Assembly (NCBI GenBank): GCA_022592435.1
Contig: JABYQS010000027.1
Coordinates: forward strand, 62,001-126,000
DNA from: Cerioporus squamosus
Taxonomy: Eukaryota; Basidiomycota; Agaricomycetes; Polyporales; Polyporaceae
Length of the DNA stretch: 64,000 nucleotides
Reading direction: 5' to 3'
Below, one piece after another: positions 24,170 to 35,782 of the stretch. The notes under the pieces were generated by a model that was not told the origin of the DNA, searched no databases, and saw only the letters and a list, made by a program, of their open reading frames with translations. Position 1 is the first letter of the stretch, and every line of letters begins with the position of its first letter. A program made the position numbers and the translations under genes.

Positions 24170-24485
24170 TATCCGTGAGGCCGTCTCGCCTTGCCTTATC
24201 GGACTTCATGGCTCTTCCCTACATCGCTAAGAGCATGAGGCGTGGACTTGTGTAGATCAAACTCACGGCCTTCAGACGACAGAAGCCGAACAGCAACTCT
24301 TCAACACTGCCTCTGGAACCGGCGAAGTCCACTACACAATAGCAGGTGTGGCACTCTATGTCCACCACGATGCATCGCACCAGGTCTTGCGTCCAAGGAA
24401 GCGAGAAAGGGCCGTCTTCTGCCCTGCAGTATCTGTACAAAAGCAGATACGCTCGACGCAAAGTGCATTGTCTCCTATCCATCCA

Positions 24486-26208
24486 TGTCTTCTCCCGTGA
24501 GTCCTTCGACGCTGTCTCTACTTACTTGTTTTTGCCGCTCACTGGTATCGCATCAGAACCCCCTTGCTGCAGCCTTACTATACAACTTACTCCTCGCCCA
24601 GCGTCAGCAGGAGGAAGCAAACGGGACCAGCGATGACGAGTCCGAGAAGGACTCGCCTCCGATGCCAATGCCAGCCCCCGTCGTCATGCCTCAGCCCAGC
24701 TTCCCCCTTCCAGGCGGTACCGCTCCTCCGATGCCAGCGCCAGGCCCCGTCGTCATGCCTCAACCAAGTATCCCTCTTCCAGGCGGTACCGTTCCAGGAG
24801 CACAGGTGAGCCCGTCGACCTTGCCTCTCGATATCGACGTCTGAATGGTCTACATCCCAGACAACAAATGGCCCTGGTTCTACAGCCGACACTACCGCAT
24901 GCCGTGCCCCCTGTGGCCCTTTCCCGCCCAGCAAGCCCGACGAGGGACGACGTGGCGACGACAAGCCTCGCCTGGCGTATCTACACCCTTCCGCTCTATG
25001 CGCGCTTAGCGGAAGTCCAGTACGAAGGTGAAGACAACTCGCTTCCCCCGCAAACGACAGGGTGCATCGGTTTCCTCAAGCTGGATGGCTATAGTGCGCG
25101 CGACACCGTAGAGACCATGTGCTGTCTCGTCAAGTTCCTCCCGGACCACACGTGGGAGACGCAGGTCGTCAGTGCGTTCATCGATGAGATGCGGGCGAAG
25201 TCGCATTGGCCTGCGAAGCTAGCCGACGCGGTGAGCAAAATCCTCTGTCACAAATGTGAGTGTCGTTGACCTATATGCTGCGTCACAAGCCCCCAGAAGA
25301 GCACACGAAGTACATATGGAGCATCATGGAGGGTCTGCTAGGGATATTCGCGTACAAAGACTACCTGGAACCTACGACCCCGAGCACCTTCCACGGCATC
25401 GTCCATCGCATGTTCCCCGAACTCCCTCACGTTACCCGGCTCGGGATTCTCCACGTACCCAGGCGTGTCGTCAAACCGCAGTGTTTCTCGTTCTCGGTTC
25501 GGGATCTGCTCGCCGAGGAGTTCATGATCGAGCCGACGTCGAACCTGGCCGACCACCTGAAGATGAATGGGAATGCTATCAGGATGTACGTGTTGGACTC
25601 CACCGCCGTCAGGTTCCTCATGGTCTATCACAAGAACCGTGTCGCGAAGTGAGTCCCCGCTCCTGCGTCTGTCTGTCCGTTCCCCTCTGAGATACTCACT
25701 GCAACGATCCTGCAGGGCGATCGGGATGTCCAACCTGGGGAACGAAGTACTGCAGTCGTACGCGGTGCTCACCCAAATCGAGTTTCAAGAGAACTTCAAG
25801 CTGCCCATCCAGCTCGGCATGTTCAAGATCGAACCCGACAACGCCCGACGCACAGGCTTCGACGACCTCACGGTCATCACCGGTATCATCCGCCTCTTCC
25901 ACAACCACCCCGACTTCGATCCCCAGCCTCACGTACGTCTCTTTGCTCTAGTCTCTCCGGAATCACGCTTGTGCTCATCGGGGACACGTGTCTTGCGTCG
26001 ATCACAGCTGCTCGCCGAGCGCGTGCGTGCGATCGAGCACGAGCTGCACACTCGCCGCCACTGGTACAAGCGCCTCAGGCGGGACATCCACAAGCGGAAG
26101 AAGGAGGAACCTTGGATGTTCTGGGGTGCAGTCCTGGCAGTCTTCTTTGGAATATGCACCGTCATCCAGACAGTCACGTCTGTCTGGTCTCTCGCACTGT
26201 CGGCCTGA
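24486..26208 (+). CDS. Hypothetical protein with proline-rich repeat and C-terminal membrane anchor
   Basis: Six exons (24486-24497, 24557-24805, 24886-25230, 25290-25648, 25716-25932, 26008-26208) join in phase to 460 residues. The 12-base first exon encodes only MSSP. I do not recognise the family. Residues about 45-85 hold two copies of a proline/glycine repeat (VVMPQPSFPLPGGT and VVMPQPSIPLPGGT). The middle is a globular domain (LAWRIYTLPLYARLAEVQYE, WSIMEGLLGIFAYKDYLEP, VRDLLAEEFMIEP, FDDLTVITGIIRLFHNH). A basic helix (RRHWYKRLRRDIHKRKKE) precedes one C-terminal hydrophobic segment (WMFWGAVLAVFFGICTVIQ), suggesting a tail-anchored protein with a cytosolic N-terminus. The tiny first exon is the least certain part. 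Confidence 0.7.
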
Positions 26209-27658
26209 ATGTGCGTCCTGCTGATCATTACGACCACGCGAATACAGTTTGTTAGCTTCTCTTGACTCGGTGCACTCCCCTCCGACAACGTCGAGCGTCA
26301 AGTCGGCCCCGCGAGGCCTGGCCACATAGTGGACCTCCCGATCTGCAAAGACGTGTACAGCCACGAAGTCGCCTTGCAAAACGCTGTGAGCGGATCCACA
26401 TGTCAAACCGAGATCGCAGATTGCCGTTGAACTCCCGGATTGGCATAGGCCTCCTGCCAAGCTCTCAGCCTCCCCGCCCACATCGTCACCTTAGAACTCG
26501 AATCGGGGAGCTCGGGGAGTCCCCCTGGGTGTAGGTTCCGGAGGAGGAGTCTGCGTCGCGCCTTCTGTACTCCTGACGCTGCGACTGTGCCTGCTTCTAG
26601 GCTTTTCTTTGCTATTGCCGAGCTTGCGTGTCTCTCGGACGACGTGTGCGTAGCGTCTGTGCAGGAAGGGGAAAGATCGATGGAGGTTATGGCTCTGCTT
26701 CCGCTATCAGCGATGGAAGGTTGAGAATGGAAGGCGCGTGGAAATCCTTACGCTTGCAATGCTCATGTTTGTCTCAATGTTGTGTGCTTTTCCAGAGTCG
26801 CCACAACCAGTGACCGGAGAAGTGCCCGAGGTGCCCGCTGCATACCCTGAGCTCAATCGTTCAACTTGCCCGATTTCCCCGATTGTCCAGCGCCACTCGA
26901 TCTTGTACCCACTATGGTTCTTTTCTCCGTCGCATACGGGGCCGTCCTCGCCCTCTGTACCGGTGGTGCTCACCCGTTTGTCGACTCGGAGTCTGTTCAG
27001 TTTCCACCCAAGTCGTATACGGATTTCCATGGCACTTACGCTCTGATCCAGGCTTCTTGCAAGTAATATGTGTAAACCCCTCTGAACCCAGGGACCACAG
27101 AGTCGACCAGCTAGAGGCTCGACGCAGTGTAGGGCTGTAGAGACCCCGCCCGAAGGGTACAGCACGCCACCCCGGTGCTCGGTCGCGCTCACGCGTTCAA
27201 ATCGGACACAACAGCGCACGTGGACGACGGATGCAAACGGATATAGGGCTGACCTCGCCCGGGACTATGCCTGGAACGTGCTGCTGCTGCACAGCATGGC
27301 TCTGGGTTGCTGAGGGTCGATGCATAACCACACGGTGCGGTCGATCGCCCCTAGGGTGATCGAAAGCCGATGGGAACGAACTAAGCGGATATTAGCAAGC
27401 GATGACCGGCTGCGCAAGGTGGTTCATCGAGCTCGTGATTCGACACAGATAGATGAGAAAGGAACTCGAGTCTGCTGGTACGGATTTGGTAGGCAGGTGG
27501 CAGGTGGTATAGACAGTGTCTATTCGATACACGGCGGAGCGCAGACGGGAACTGAGAGGCTAATGATACAGAGGTATACCGTAGAACAACCATACAACGC
27601 CAGTGAAAGATGAACAAACGGAGAAGGAAGAGATGGATATATCCGAACGCCAATACAT
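26209..27658. other. Intergenic, no gene supported
   Basis: This lies between convergent genes. A short plus-strand frame (26866-27066, ending TDFHGTYALIQASCK) looks mildly protein-like but has no recognised match and no clear gene context. Confidence 0.45.
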
Positions 27659-29443
27659 CTATGGGTACACGAGCATGTTCGCGTCGTCTAGTCCTCGCGG
27701 CGTGCGGTCGTCGCTAGAGAGAGCGGCGTGCCAACCGTGATGCACCATGCCCTGCGCACTCTTCGGGCGCAGCAGCTCGTCGTGCGGCGCGTACATATGC
27801 ATGTCGCCACCGAAGGGGTGCTCGGGCGGACCCGCGTCGCCGAAGTGACCGAAGTCGCTCGGGATGTGGTCCGAGTACTGGAACTCGCTCTCGAAGTTGA
27901 GCGAGATCGGCGAGATGGGTGCGGACATGTCAGACGAGCTCGTGCGGGAATGCGAAAACACGCTCGCGGGCGAGTCGCTGAGGAAGTTGCCCATGCCCTG
28001 CGAAGGAGGTCTAGCGACGAGAAAGTCAGCCACGTTCGATGGGAGAGATGTGAGTGGAACGTACCGGCTGTCATAGTCAGAAGACTGAGATGAGGCGTCC
28101 TCGCCCGGGTTGCCGAGGGCGATGCGGGAGTAGGAATCGATGAGATAGGACGGCAAGGAGGTTGGCCGGGGGTTGTGGCTCTCCTCAGGTAAGGGAACAA
28201 CCTCAGGAGCACCATTGTACTGCGCCAACATGCGAGGTACGTACTCGCGCGCGGAGGCGAGGTTTAGCGGAGGGGGTCGAGGACGTGCGGCGGAAGCGAC
28301 AGGCTGATATGCGCTCGACGGGCCAGCAGCAGGGCTGTTGAACTCGCTGAGCCGCCCAATGGCCCCAAGGCCCATAGTAGCCGCGCGTGGTCGCCGACCC
28401 AAAAGGTGAGGTGGGATGAGGCGGGGAGGAGGGACTGGACTGCTGTGGGCCGAGGACGACTCGCTGGGAAGATCCGGCGGCGAGGGCGGGTTGTCTGATG
28501 CGTTCCCGTCGGATGCCGAGTCGAGGGACTCAAACGCATCGTCCTTGCGTTTGCGCGGCTTCGCCTTAGCGGGGGACTTGGGTGAGCCGTCGCCGCGCTT
28601 GTTCTTGTTGGGCCCGCGCATCTTCCGCTCCGGAGCGTACTCGCACTGCAAGCCTCTACTTAGGCAACGACTGCACGGAGTCTCGCCGGTGCACTACAGA
28701 ACGCGAGCATGACGTTAGCGACGGGTCTGCGATGGGGAGACGAAGATAACGAACTTTGGCCTTCCGTATCCTGCACTTCTCGCACGCCTGGGCGGTTCGC
28801 AGACGCGGGTGCTCGACGGTGCGATGGAACTCCCCAGTGGTGGGGTCGAGCGAGCCGGAGAGATGCTGCTGCTCCGGCAGTTGCGGAACGAGGGCGGCTT
28901 GTTGCGACTGCACGGTGTGGGAAGAGTCGATGATGTCTGTGAGGCCGCGAACGTAGGCGGCAGCGCTACCGACGGGGTCGTAGTGCGCGGGGTAGGGCAC
29001 ATTACCATTCCACTCCGGCGCAGGCGGGGCGTTACCGTTCCATTCCGGCGCAGGCGGGGCGTACGAGGGTTCGGAAGACGACGGACGACCAGCGTCGTAC
29101 ATGGGATGGGAAGGTGGACGCAGCGCCGCAGCGGAGTACAGTGGGACATTGGCATGGTGGTCGAGGAGAGCGTTTCCGACTCCGGAGAGGTACTGCTGTG
29201 CGACGAAGTGATCATGCTGTGTAGGGAAGTATGCAGAGTACGTCGGATCTGGCGGTAGATGGGAGGAGAGGAGGCCAGGGTGTGAGGAAGACGACGTAGA
29301 CGCGTCAAGGTGACTCGGAGGATAGACTGATGACGAATGCAGAGGGACACCTCCCAAGCCATAGGAGATGTCATACGGAGGCGGTTGGGGGAAACTGTAT
29401 GAGGGTAACCGTAGTCGTCGTAGGACATGTGCACGGTTGACAT
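27659..29443 (-). CDS. Zn2Cys6 transcription factor, PriB-like (one frame break near the N-terminus)
   Basis: Fungal-specific C6 regulator similar to PriB of mushroom-forming fungi. The start is MSTVHMSYDDYGYPHT. A serine/proline-rich N-terminus contains a perfect ten-residue tandem repeat, APPAPEWNGN. The DNA-binding cluster has ideal spacing C-x2-C-x6-C-x5-C-x2-C-x6-C (ACEKCRIRKAKCTGETPCSR, then CLSRGLQC), split by an intron between KAK and the third cysteine. It is followed by EYAPERKMRGPNKNKRGDG and a long low-complexity tail ending GLDDANMLVYP. A 54-bp intron (28011-28064) is a multiple of three, so its retention keeps frame. Around 29381-29386 the N-terminal frame (HTVSPN) and the frame of PPYDISYGLGGVPLHS disagree by one base. 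One extra C there would restore NPPPYD. Confidence 0.8.
28011..28064 (-). other. 54-bp 3n intron in the PriB-like gene
   Basis: Donor GTACGT, branch-like GCTGAC and acceptor CGCTAG give a canonical intron of 54 bases without an in-frame stop. Spliced and unspliced mRNAs would encode proteins differing by 18 residues. Confidence 0.6.
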
Positions 29444-31051
29444 GATGGGCGAGGTAATGGGGGCGAATACCGCGCTGAAGAACTCATGTTATAGTGTCAG
29501 CCCGTGGAACGAGAGCGCGAAGTCGGGTGAACGTAAGAATACCATATGCAGGACATCCGCCGGGACGACGAGCAACGTCAGCCTCCTGTCCGGGGGTCGA
29601 TCAGCCCACATGCGGAAGACCTGCGATATCGTACCGCGTTTCAGTTCAGTCCGGTTGGAACTGGCCCTCCCCTCCGAACTGAAGCTGATGCATAGCCGTC
29701 GAGAGATCCATCGACCATGGATTCTCAGAGCCCGTGTCCTGCTTCTGCTTGGAAACAAGGAATAGTTGGAACTCCAACAGTGTATGTCGGCCCTTCTTTC
29801 GAGAGTCCAGGGGGCGGTCAGCCAACTTCGATCAACCGGTCGAGTTCCTGACCGGAGGAGTGAACGGCGACGTCGGGCAAGTGAAACAGAACTCGAGGCT
29901 CAGCCCGGGTGGTGAACCATTATTTGTCCCGGATATAGTCAGGGAGCGGCCTAGATGGACGGACGAAGTTCCACCCCTCACACCTATTCTCTCGTTTAGC
30001 CAGACACACCGCTACTGAACGCTAGGAAAACTTACCGCCCAGATGAACTCTGAGGTGCAAGTTAACCCGGACTGCCATTTTTTGCGATCGGGCCCGGTCG
30101 GTATTCAGATTTCTGCTACCGCCGGCAGGCTGCAACCTACCCCGACCTTACATAATTGTCAGCGGTGCGGGGTACTGTGAGTGAGGGTAAGTCGTCTGCG
30201 AGGGCGACAGCTGTACATCCGCTCACCTTGAATGGCACAGCCTCGCTGGCAGGTCACGCTATGGGGCCAGTCCGAAGCACGGATTAGCGCGGGCCATCTC
30301 TGGACCGAACCGCGTGCGCGAGTAACTCCTGAGTGGCTGGCTAGGGTGAGATTACATCGGACTCCGCAAAGAGGACCTGGTGTGGATTGAGGGCGAGATC
30401 GTCTGCGCTCTGGGTGATTTCAGCGGGAGTCCCATCTCAGGCTTGGTGTTCACAGGGTATCCACAGGTGAACCGTTCTGCAGAGACAGCTTCGAGCACTG
30501 TTCTCGTAACGCGATAAACCCGGGTACTTACCTTGCCGGACAACGTGCGTTGTGGAGTGCAAGTGGAAGTGTGAGGGAAACTGCAAAACAGGTATTGATG
30601 GGAGGAGGCTAGAGCCTAGCGCCTTGATTGGTGACCCGACGCGAACGTGAGTACGTGACATCAATACGATACAATGCTAGGGCTAAAGGAACTCACCTCA
30701 GATGAGGATCCAAACTGATTATGTCAGTACGATGCAATGCTCGAGCCTGAAGGAACTCACCTCGGATTGGAATCGGGACTGCGCTTGCATCGAGCAGCAC
30801 ACGAGGGGCGGCATCACGGAATGGCTCTGCGACCTGCAGGCCAAAAACGATCGAATATGGTACAGCGAGTGCTAAGCGCTACAAGGATCGTAGTAAATAC
30901 AGCAATACATATCATCTAGCATCATCGCTGTCATAACCTTAAGGGCACAGCCCGAGCATAAGATAGATACGAAGTCGGGGAACGGCTAGCGTTGCGCGAC
31001 GAGGTGAGAGGAGGGTGAGCACTTAGCTCGACATGGGGGAGCAGAGGGAGC
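29444..31051. other. Intergenic, no gene seen
   Basis: I found no recognisable coding sequence. The left part is the presumed promoter of the PriB-like gene. A short tandem repeat lies at 30660-30775. The right end is the 3' flank of the AA9 gene. Confidence 0.5.
30660..30775. repeat. Two-copy tandem repeat, unit about 63 bp
   Basis: The first unit contains CAATACGATACAATGCTAGG and AAGGAACTCACCTC. The second contains CAGTACGATGCAATGCTCGA and GAAGGAACTCACCTC. They are diverged but obvious tandem copies, with no coding content. Confidence 0.6.
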
Positions 31052-32268
31052 TCAGATGGATGTGTGGAGGATGCGACGCATGATGCGGCTGTAGTGGCGA
31101 GGGTACACCGAGGCGGTCGCCGACGCCTTCAGGCGACATTGCGCCTTCGAGCTTGACGAGGCGGCATTGGCACTCGGCGATGCACCGCTGCTGCCAGTCC
31201 CTGATGGAGACGACACGTGAGTGGAGCTCGCGCCCGATGTCTTGGTCGGCGCCTTGCCTGTTGCAGTCGCAGATTCCGCCGAGTGGAACGAAGCCGAGGC
31301 GAGAGGAGCACCAATCTGCTCGTCGGTCGCGGCGAGGTTCGAGATCGCCGGGCCAGGGAAGACGTATTTGGCATCGTCGTCGAAGACCTACAGACGGGCA
31401 TACGTCAGCGAGGAAAAAACACAAGAGCAGCAAGCATTCCAGACTCACCGAGGGATCGAAGATGCCGGGGTCGGTGTCGCTGTATGCGCCAGGGAACTGG
31501 ACGGTGTCGTTCGGAGTACCAGTGCCGCTTCCGCTAATGCGGACCTGGGTGCACGAGGGATAGAACTCGGCGCCGCCCTTGCTGACGGCGAGATGGAGGG
31601 CGATGATCTCGTGACGAATGAGGTAGTCTCCGGGGCGAGGTTGTCGGGGAGGACGAGCGAGTAGGAGTCGCCCTTCACTGTATGCGGTGTTAGGGTATGC
31701 ACATCACTGCGGGTCCTGAGGACTTACTGATGTCCGCCTGAACCCAATCTCCATTTGACTTCTTGCCTGCCTGATCAATCTTAAACCATTGGGCGTCCGA
31801 GGCGGCGAGCTTGTCGCAGCCAGACGATCCGCAGGCAGCCATATAGGTCATGAGGGGGCCGGTGTTGTGCGGCCACTACGAGCAGGTAAGACAATGTAAG
31901 GCGGGAGATGAAGGACGGCGCGTACCAACTGGCCTCCTCCTCCGGACCACTGGATGGTGAAGTTGCTGCCCGGGTTAGCAGGAGCAGTGACCTCCGCAAC
32001 TTGGGCCTTGAGGCCGCAGAACAAATCAGGGTTGGACGCGCCCTTGACCGGGCTGATTTCAGAGACAAGGCGGATCGGGCTCGGACCTGTCTAGTTTGTC
32101 AGAACACGCGTCCCCCCGCGCCGACAATGCTCGACACGCACCTTGGTCGTTGCCGGGCTCGCTACCCGCGTATGCCACGCCGTCGATAACAACTTGGCTA
32201 ACGAAGCCGTGCGCCGCAACGTAAGGCAGCGCGGCAGAGAGTGCGATGAGAACAGCGGAACGCATCAT
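31052..32268 (-). CDS. Lytic polysaccharide monooxygenase, AA9 family (formerly GH61); one frame break
   Basis: Secreted copper enzyme that oxidatively cleaves cellulose or related glucans. The signal peptide ([19 protein letters not shown]) is followed directly by mature His1 in [11 protein letters not shown], the copper-brace histidine. The second copper histidine is in [20 protein letters not shown], and the axial tyrosine is in the [11 protein letters not shown] block. Also typical are [18 protein letters not shown] and NPDLFCG. Five exons join in phase, except that the frame breaks in a G-run on the plus strand (31632-31635). One more base there would turn NLAPETTS into [17 protein letters not shown] as the family requires. 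The C-terminus is a Ser/Thr/Ala-rich tail of about 60 residues with no CBM1 module. It ends RRILHTSI. Confidence 0.85.
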
Positions 32269-34166
32269 GGTCGGAGTGAAGTCGGAGGGTCGTAAAAGAA
32301 GCAAAGGACCGTAGGGAGTCGTGAACTCTCGTCAAGAGCAGCTCGTCGGACAGGGAAGTAGGCAGGAACACGGCCGACAACCCAGATGAGACGAGGCTTT
32401 TATACCGCAGACAAGACCGTGGCCGGGAGAGTCAAAACGCCTCCACCGACCATTGTCCTCGTGGCCACAATAAACTTTACCCCGCGCAGCTTCGTTGACA
32501 CTCCGACATCAGCGCATTGGCAACAGACTTAGACTATTGTTCAACTCAGACAATGAGCTTCTCTATCGGCTACTAGCGGAGTTGCAATATTGCTGTCCAT
32601 GGTTCCTGGGCGTTACACCTGCCTTTTGTTCTCCCGAACGCTCGTGGTGCGCTTCATTTCGGACACAAGCTTCCGCCGTCTTCCTTTGCAAACGAGCTCC
32701 ATTGCGAGATGCTTTCATGCACTGATTTTACGATGGAAGTTGCGAAATTTGGGGTGGTTAAGATCTCTCCCTATCAAGAATATCGCACGTCGACTTCACC
32801 TTCCGAATTCGGGACTGACGCTACGAAGATGAAAGCTATGAAGGCACCGGTGCTTACGGTGAGTGACACCAGTGCTTCAGCGTCCAAGCTAGGTGCATAG
32901 TCAGTACTGATATACACCTATGGGTCGTATCGTCAAAGCAGCAACAAAGCAGTAACTTGCGTTGCACAAGTCCGTCCGGATGATTCCGTTTCCTTTCGCA
33001 CATATGCCATTAATGGCGCACACCGATGCAGGTGGGTGTAGCATCAGCAGGAGTTCATGTGCAAGCACTGAAACGTCCATACTAAAGTACAGCCTACATG
33101 GCCAGGCGGTATGAACGTAACGCATCCAGATGCAGTCGCGGCCAACGAGGCCGATTGATCACAAGCCAGATCGCAGCAGCAACTTCAAGCTGGTTGCCAT
33201 CTGCCTTCGTTCCACCGGCGGCATCGTTCTCGGACTCGGAGCGCGATGGTCAAGCATCTTACAGTACTCGGGAAGTTCACCCCTTGTCAGTCGCTCAGAC
33301 CTCAGGTCTCAGCTCCAAAGGTCTGTCCTCCACGTCCCCGCCTGTCATGGAGAGTGCTCTCTCTTCCCTCTAGTCAGGCCGCAGGCGTCTTACCTGCTTG
33401 CTCACCGCAGTGGCACTCATTGCGGCCATCCCTCTCCACCGAACTCTCACTTTCCACGCGCATTCGCAGCCAAAGGGTATCAGGCCCCGCTACCGACGAC
33501 CGGCGACGTTTCGAGGGTTGGTCGCTCATCTATGCACACCGATTCAAGGGCGTCTTTCCATCTTTCCTTCCTTCAGGGAACTTCAGGCCGATATTCTGCC
33601 GGCTGCCCATGCATCATGGGCTTCTCTCGCCGTGGTTGCGTAGGTACCATGTGGCATGAATCGGCTGTATCACCCTCGGCGGCACACCACTACCTGTCTA
33701 TTACTGGGTCCAGCACTCACGCGCACGTTTCTCTTGTTGGAACCTCGACGTTTCTTCTCGGTGTCTTGGGGACTGATGCCTTCGGTCACTTGTCCCCCCT
33801 GGTGACGCTCACTGGGCTACCAAACGGCCTGCGGCTCCGCCTGGCCGCCATTGCCGTACACCGCATGCCCCGTTATGCGGTGTCAGGATTTTCACGGCAC
33901 ATCATCCCCGACTCGGACTCGTTCTCAAACGGAGTCGGGTCGGACCGAGGAGCAGATTGCAGGGTACTCCAGCTTCAGGCGTCACATGTCCATGCGTGTG
34001 TCGTGTGTGTTCGACTTGGATGGGCAGAGTCCTTGCCACATATGAAGCCCCACGGCGTGCTCGCTGTACTCCATCAGCCTCACGGTTTCCTACGGGCCTT
34101 TTCATTCCAGTCATTCCTTCACGTCCCTTCAACCCTTTGCCCCGTCTTCACCTGCCACCGCGCACC
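32269..34166. other. Intergenic between divergently transcribed secretion genes
   Basis: No gene is supported. It contains the promoters of the AA9 gene (minus) and the small secreted protein gene (plus). A long plus-strand open frame beginning at 33130 runs through and into the secreted-protein gene in another frame, and I regard it as chance. Confidence 0.45.
32398..32404 (-). promoter_or_regulatory. TATA box of the AA9 gene
   Basis: On the minus strand the sequence reads GGTATAAAAGCC, 130 bp before the AA9 start codon. It is a near-ideal TATA box, as expected for an inducible secreted enzyme. Confidence 0.55.
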
Positions 34167-35027
34167 ATGCAGCTCTTCGCCTTCGTTTCGCTCGCCGCCT
34201 CTTTCCTCGCCGTCTCCGAGTCGGTCACTGGCGTCTCCGCCGCCCTCATCGGTTCCGCTCCGCTCACCGAGTGCAAGCAGGAGACCGTCGTGCACTCGGG
34301 CTTCATCGGCAAGGACAACAACGTCAAGTTCCAGGCGTCGCACTGCGATGACACCCCGCGCGTCTCTGCGAGCGGGCAGATCGTCTCCCTCGACAAACGC
34401 CAGTCTACGAACACCACCAACGTCTGCGGCGCTCAATGTGCGATATGGTTTTCTTACTTTCGTCATTGCAATCAGCTCACACGCCGTTCGTGCGCACAGG
34501 CAACACGTTCTGCTTCTCCGGTTCCAGCGGAGGCCCGAACGAGGACGACTGCAAGGTCGTGGCGGACGCGCTCTTGTTCGACAGCCAGAACGATGGCCCC
34601 TGTTCAACATCACCGCTGCCGGGGTATGTCTCCCCTCCGCACGCTTCCTCGAGACTTAATACGGCATTAATGCATCATATATACACAGACTGCTACGGAC
34701 AAGATCACGATGCAGTACGGGTCCTGCCTCACGTACTTCCTCAACCAGGACTCCAGCGACCTGACCTACTGCCGCAACGACTGGGTAAGTGCTCCCTCTA
34801 CCCCACCTCGCACCGATACTCTCATACTGACGATGGCCATCGTGGGCCCATATTTAGTCGAGCCTCGTAACCTGGCTCGCCGGCGACTGCAACGCTGCCA
34901 ACGGCGCCCACGGCGGCCTCTGCGTCGCGAACGACCAGCGCTGGTACATCCAGTAAGTTTCTGCTGTCAGCTAGACACGTTCGCCTTCCTCACGTCTCTT
35001 TTCAGGGTCCAGAACTCGTCTGGATAA
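34167..35027 (+). CDS. Small secreted cysteine-rich protein (one frame break)
   Basis: Unrecognised secreted protein of about 210 residues. The signal peptide is MQLFAFVSLAASFLAVSESV. A dibasic Kex2 site, LDKR at residues 75-78, precedes QSTNTTNVCGAQC, so a propeptide is probably removed. Further exons read NTFCFSGSSGGPNEDDCKVV, LFNITAAG, ITMQYGSCLTYFLNQDSSDL, SSLVTWLAGDCNAANGAHGG and LCVANDQRWYIQ. They end VQNSSG-stop. At least eight cysteines follow the Kex2 site. Introns have clean GT/AG ends (first 34438-34499, last ending before GGTCCAGAACTC). The C-run at 34597-34600 is one base short for the frame DGPLFNITAAG, so the gene is either broken here or mis-sequenced. It could be an effector-like or surface protein. 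Confidence 0.75.
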
Positions 35028-35782
35028 ATGCGATGACTGCACAACACACACTCACGGGCATTGGGACGGACTATACATTCGGTTAATGCACTATTGCTAT
35101 GTATCTGCGAACAATACATCGCTTCTCGGGGCACCGAGAGCTGATTTCACGATGAGCTTGGAACAGTGGTCGTCTGATCTTCGAGCGCAGAGAGGACTTG
35201 GTGTGAATGCTCAAACTGCTCGCTCCGTAGAAGTTCTCATCTCGCGGGGAACTCGCGCATCGCCGCGTCGACAGCCCGCTCGATCTCGGGCCCGCAGGCT
35301 ATGCGGAGGAGCCTGGCGACGGTGCCTTTGTATTGTGTGGTCATCGGATAAGACGCATGCTGATAGTTCTGTGCGGCGGCCACAGCGGCTGTAGCATAGA
35401 ACAACATGGGGATATCTGCCAGTGATTGGCTATGGTCAGCATGGTTCCCAGTTGACCAAGATGTCTTGCGTCTTGTATCGCGAACTATCTCTCATGCACA
35501 CGGTCCGGGGTTTCCGACTTAGGGAACGAAGTACGCATCTAGATCTAGACGTATCTCCGACGCGGATGCGTTGGACTTTCAAAGAACAACCGTGGTATAT
35601 ATCTCCAGGACGAGAGCAAATCGCGAGGGGAATCATAGTAAGTCACCAAATATGCATTTCTTCTGTACTCCGTTCAAGCTGCCGTCCATTCACTGGAGAT
35701 CGAGGGTCATCAGTTCGTCAAGCGGGCACACAGCACTCTGGACTGACCGCCTACCGAACCCAACTCGGTATGATCAACCGGG
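35028..35782. other. Intergenic, no gene seen
   Basis: I saw no recognisable coding sequence. A short TPFKLP-like stretch near 35670 recalls the unrecognised family next door but is too short to call a remnant. Confidence 0.45.

Larger units (their letters stand above)
22946..24485. other. Intergenic with a diverged direct duplication; possible unplaced exons
   Basis: No secure gene is seen. Candidate coding pieces on the plus strand are MSNAQYSSSMVSRFTKPSLD (from about 23926, ending at a GTAAGT donor near 24034) and a 90-codon open stretch without ATG (about 24224-24480) reading GLQTTEAEQQLFNTASGTGE. They may be exons of an unrecognised gene or decayed coding DNA. Confidence 0.35.

Noticed and set aside
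33130..34659. 509-codon plus-strand open frame
   Set aside because: It runs through the promoter and then overlaps the small secreted protein gene in another frame. Its composition is Ser/Arg/Pro-rich with no domain, and the overlapping gene has a signal peptide and phased introns. It is most likely a chance frame.
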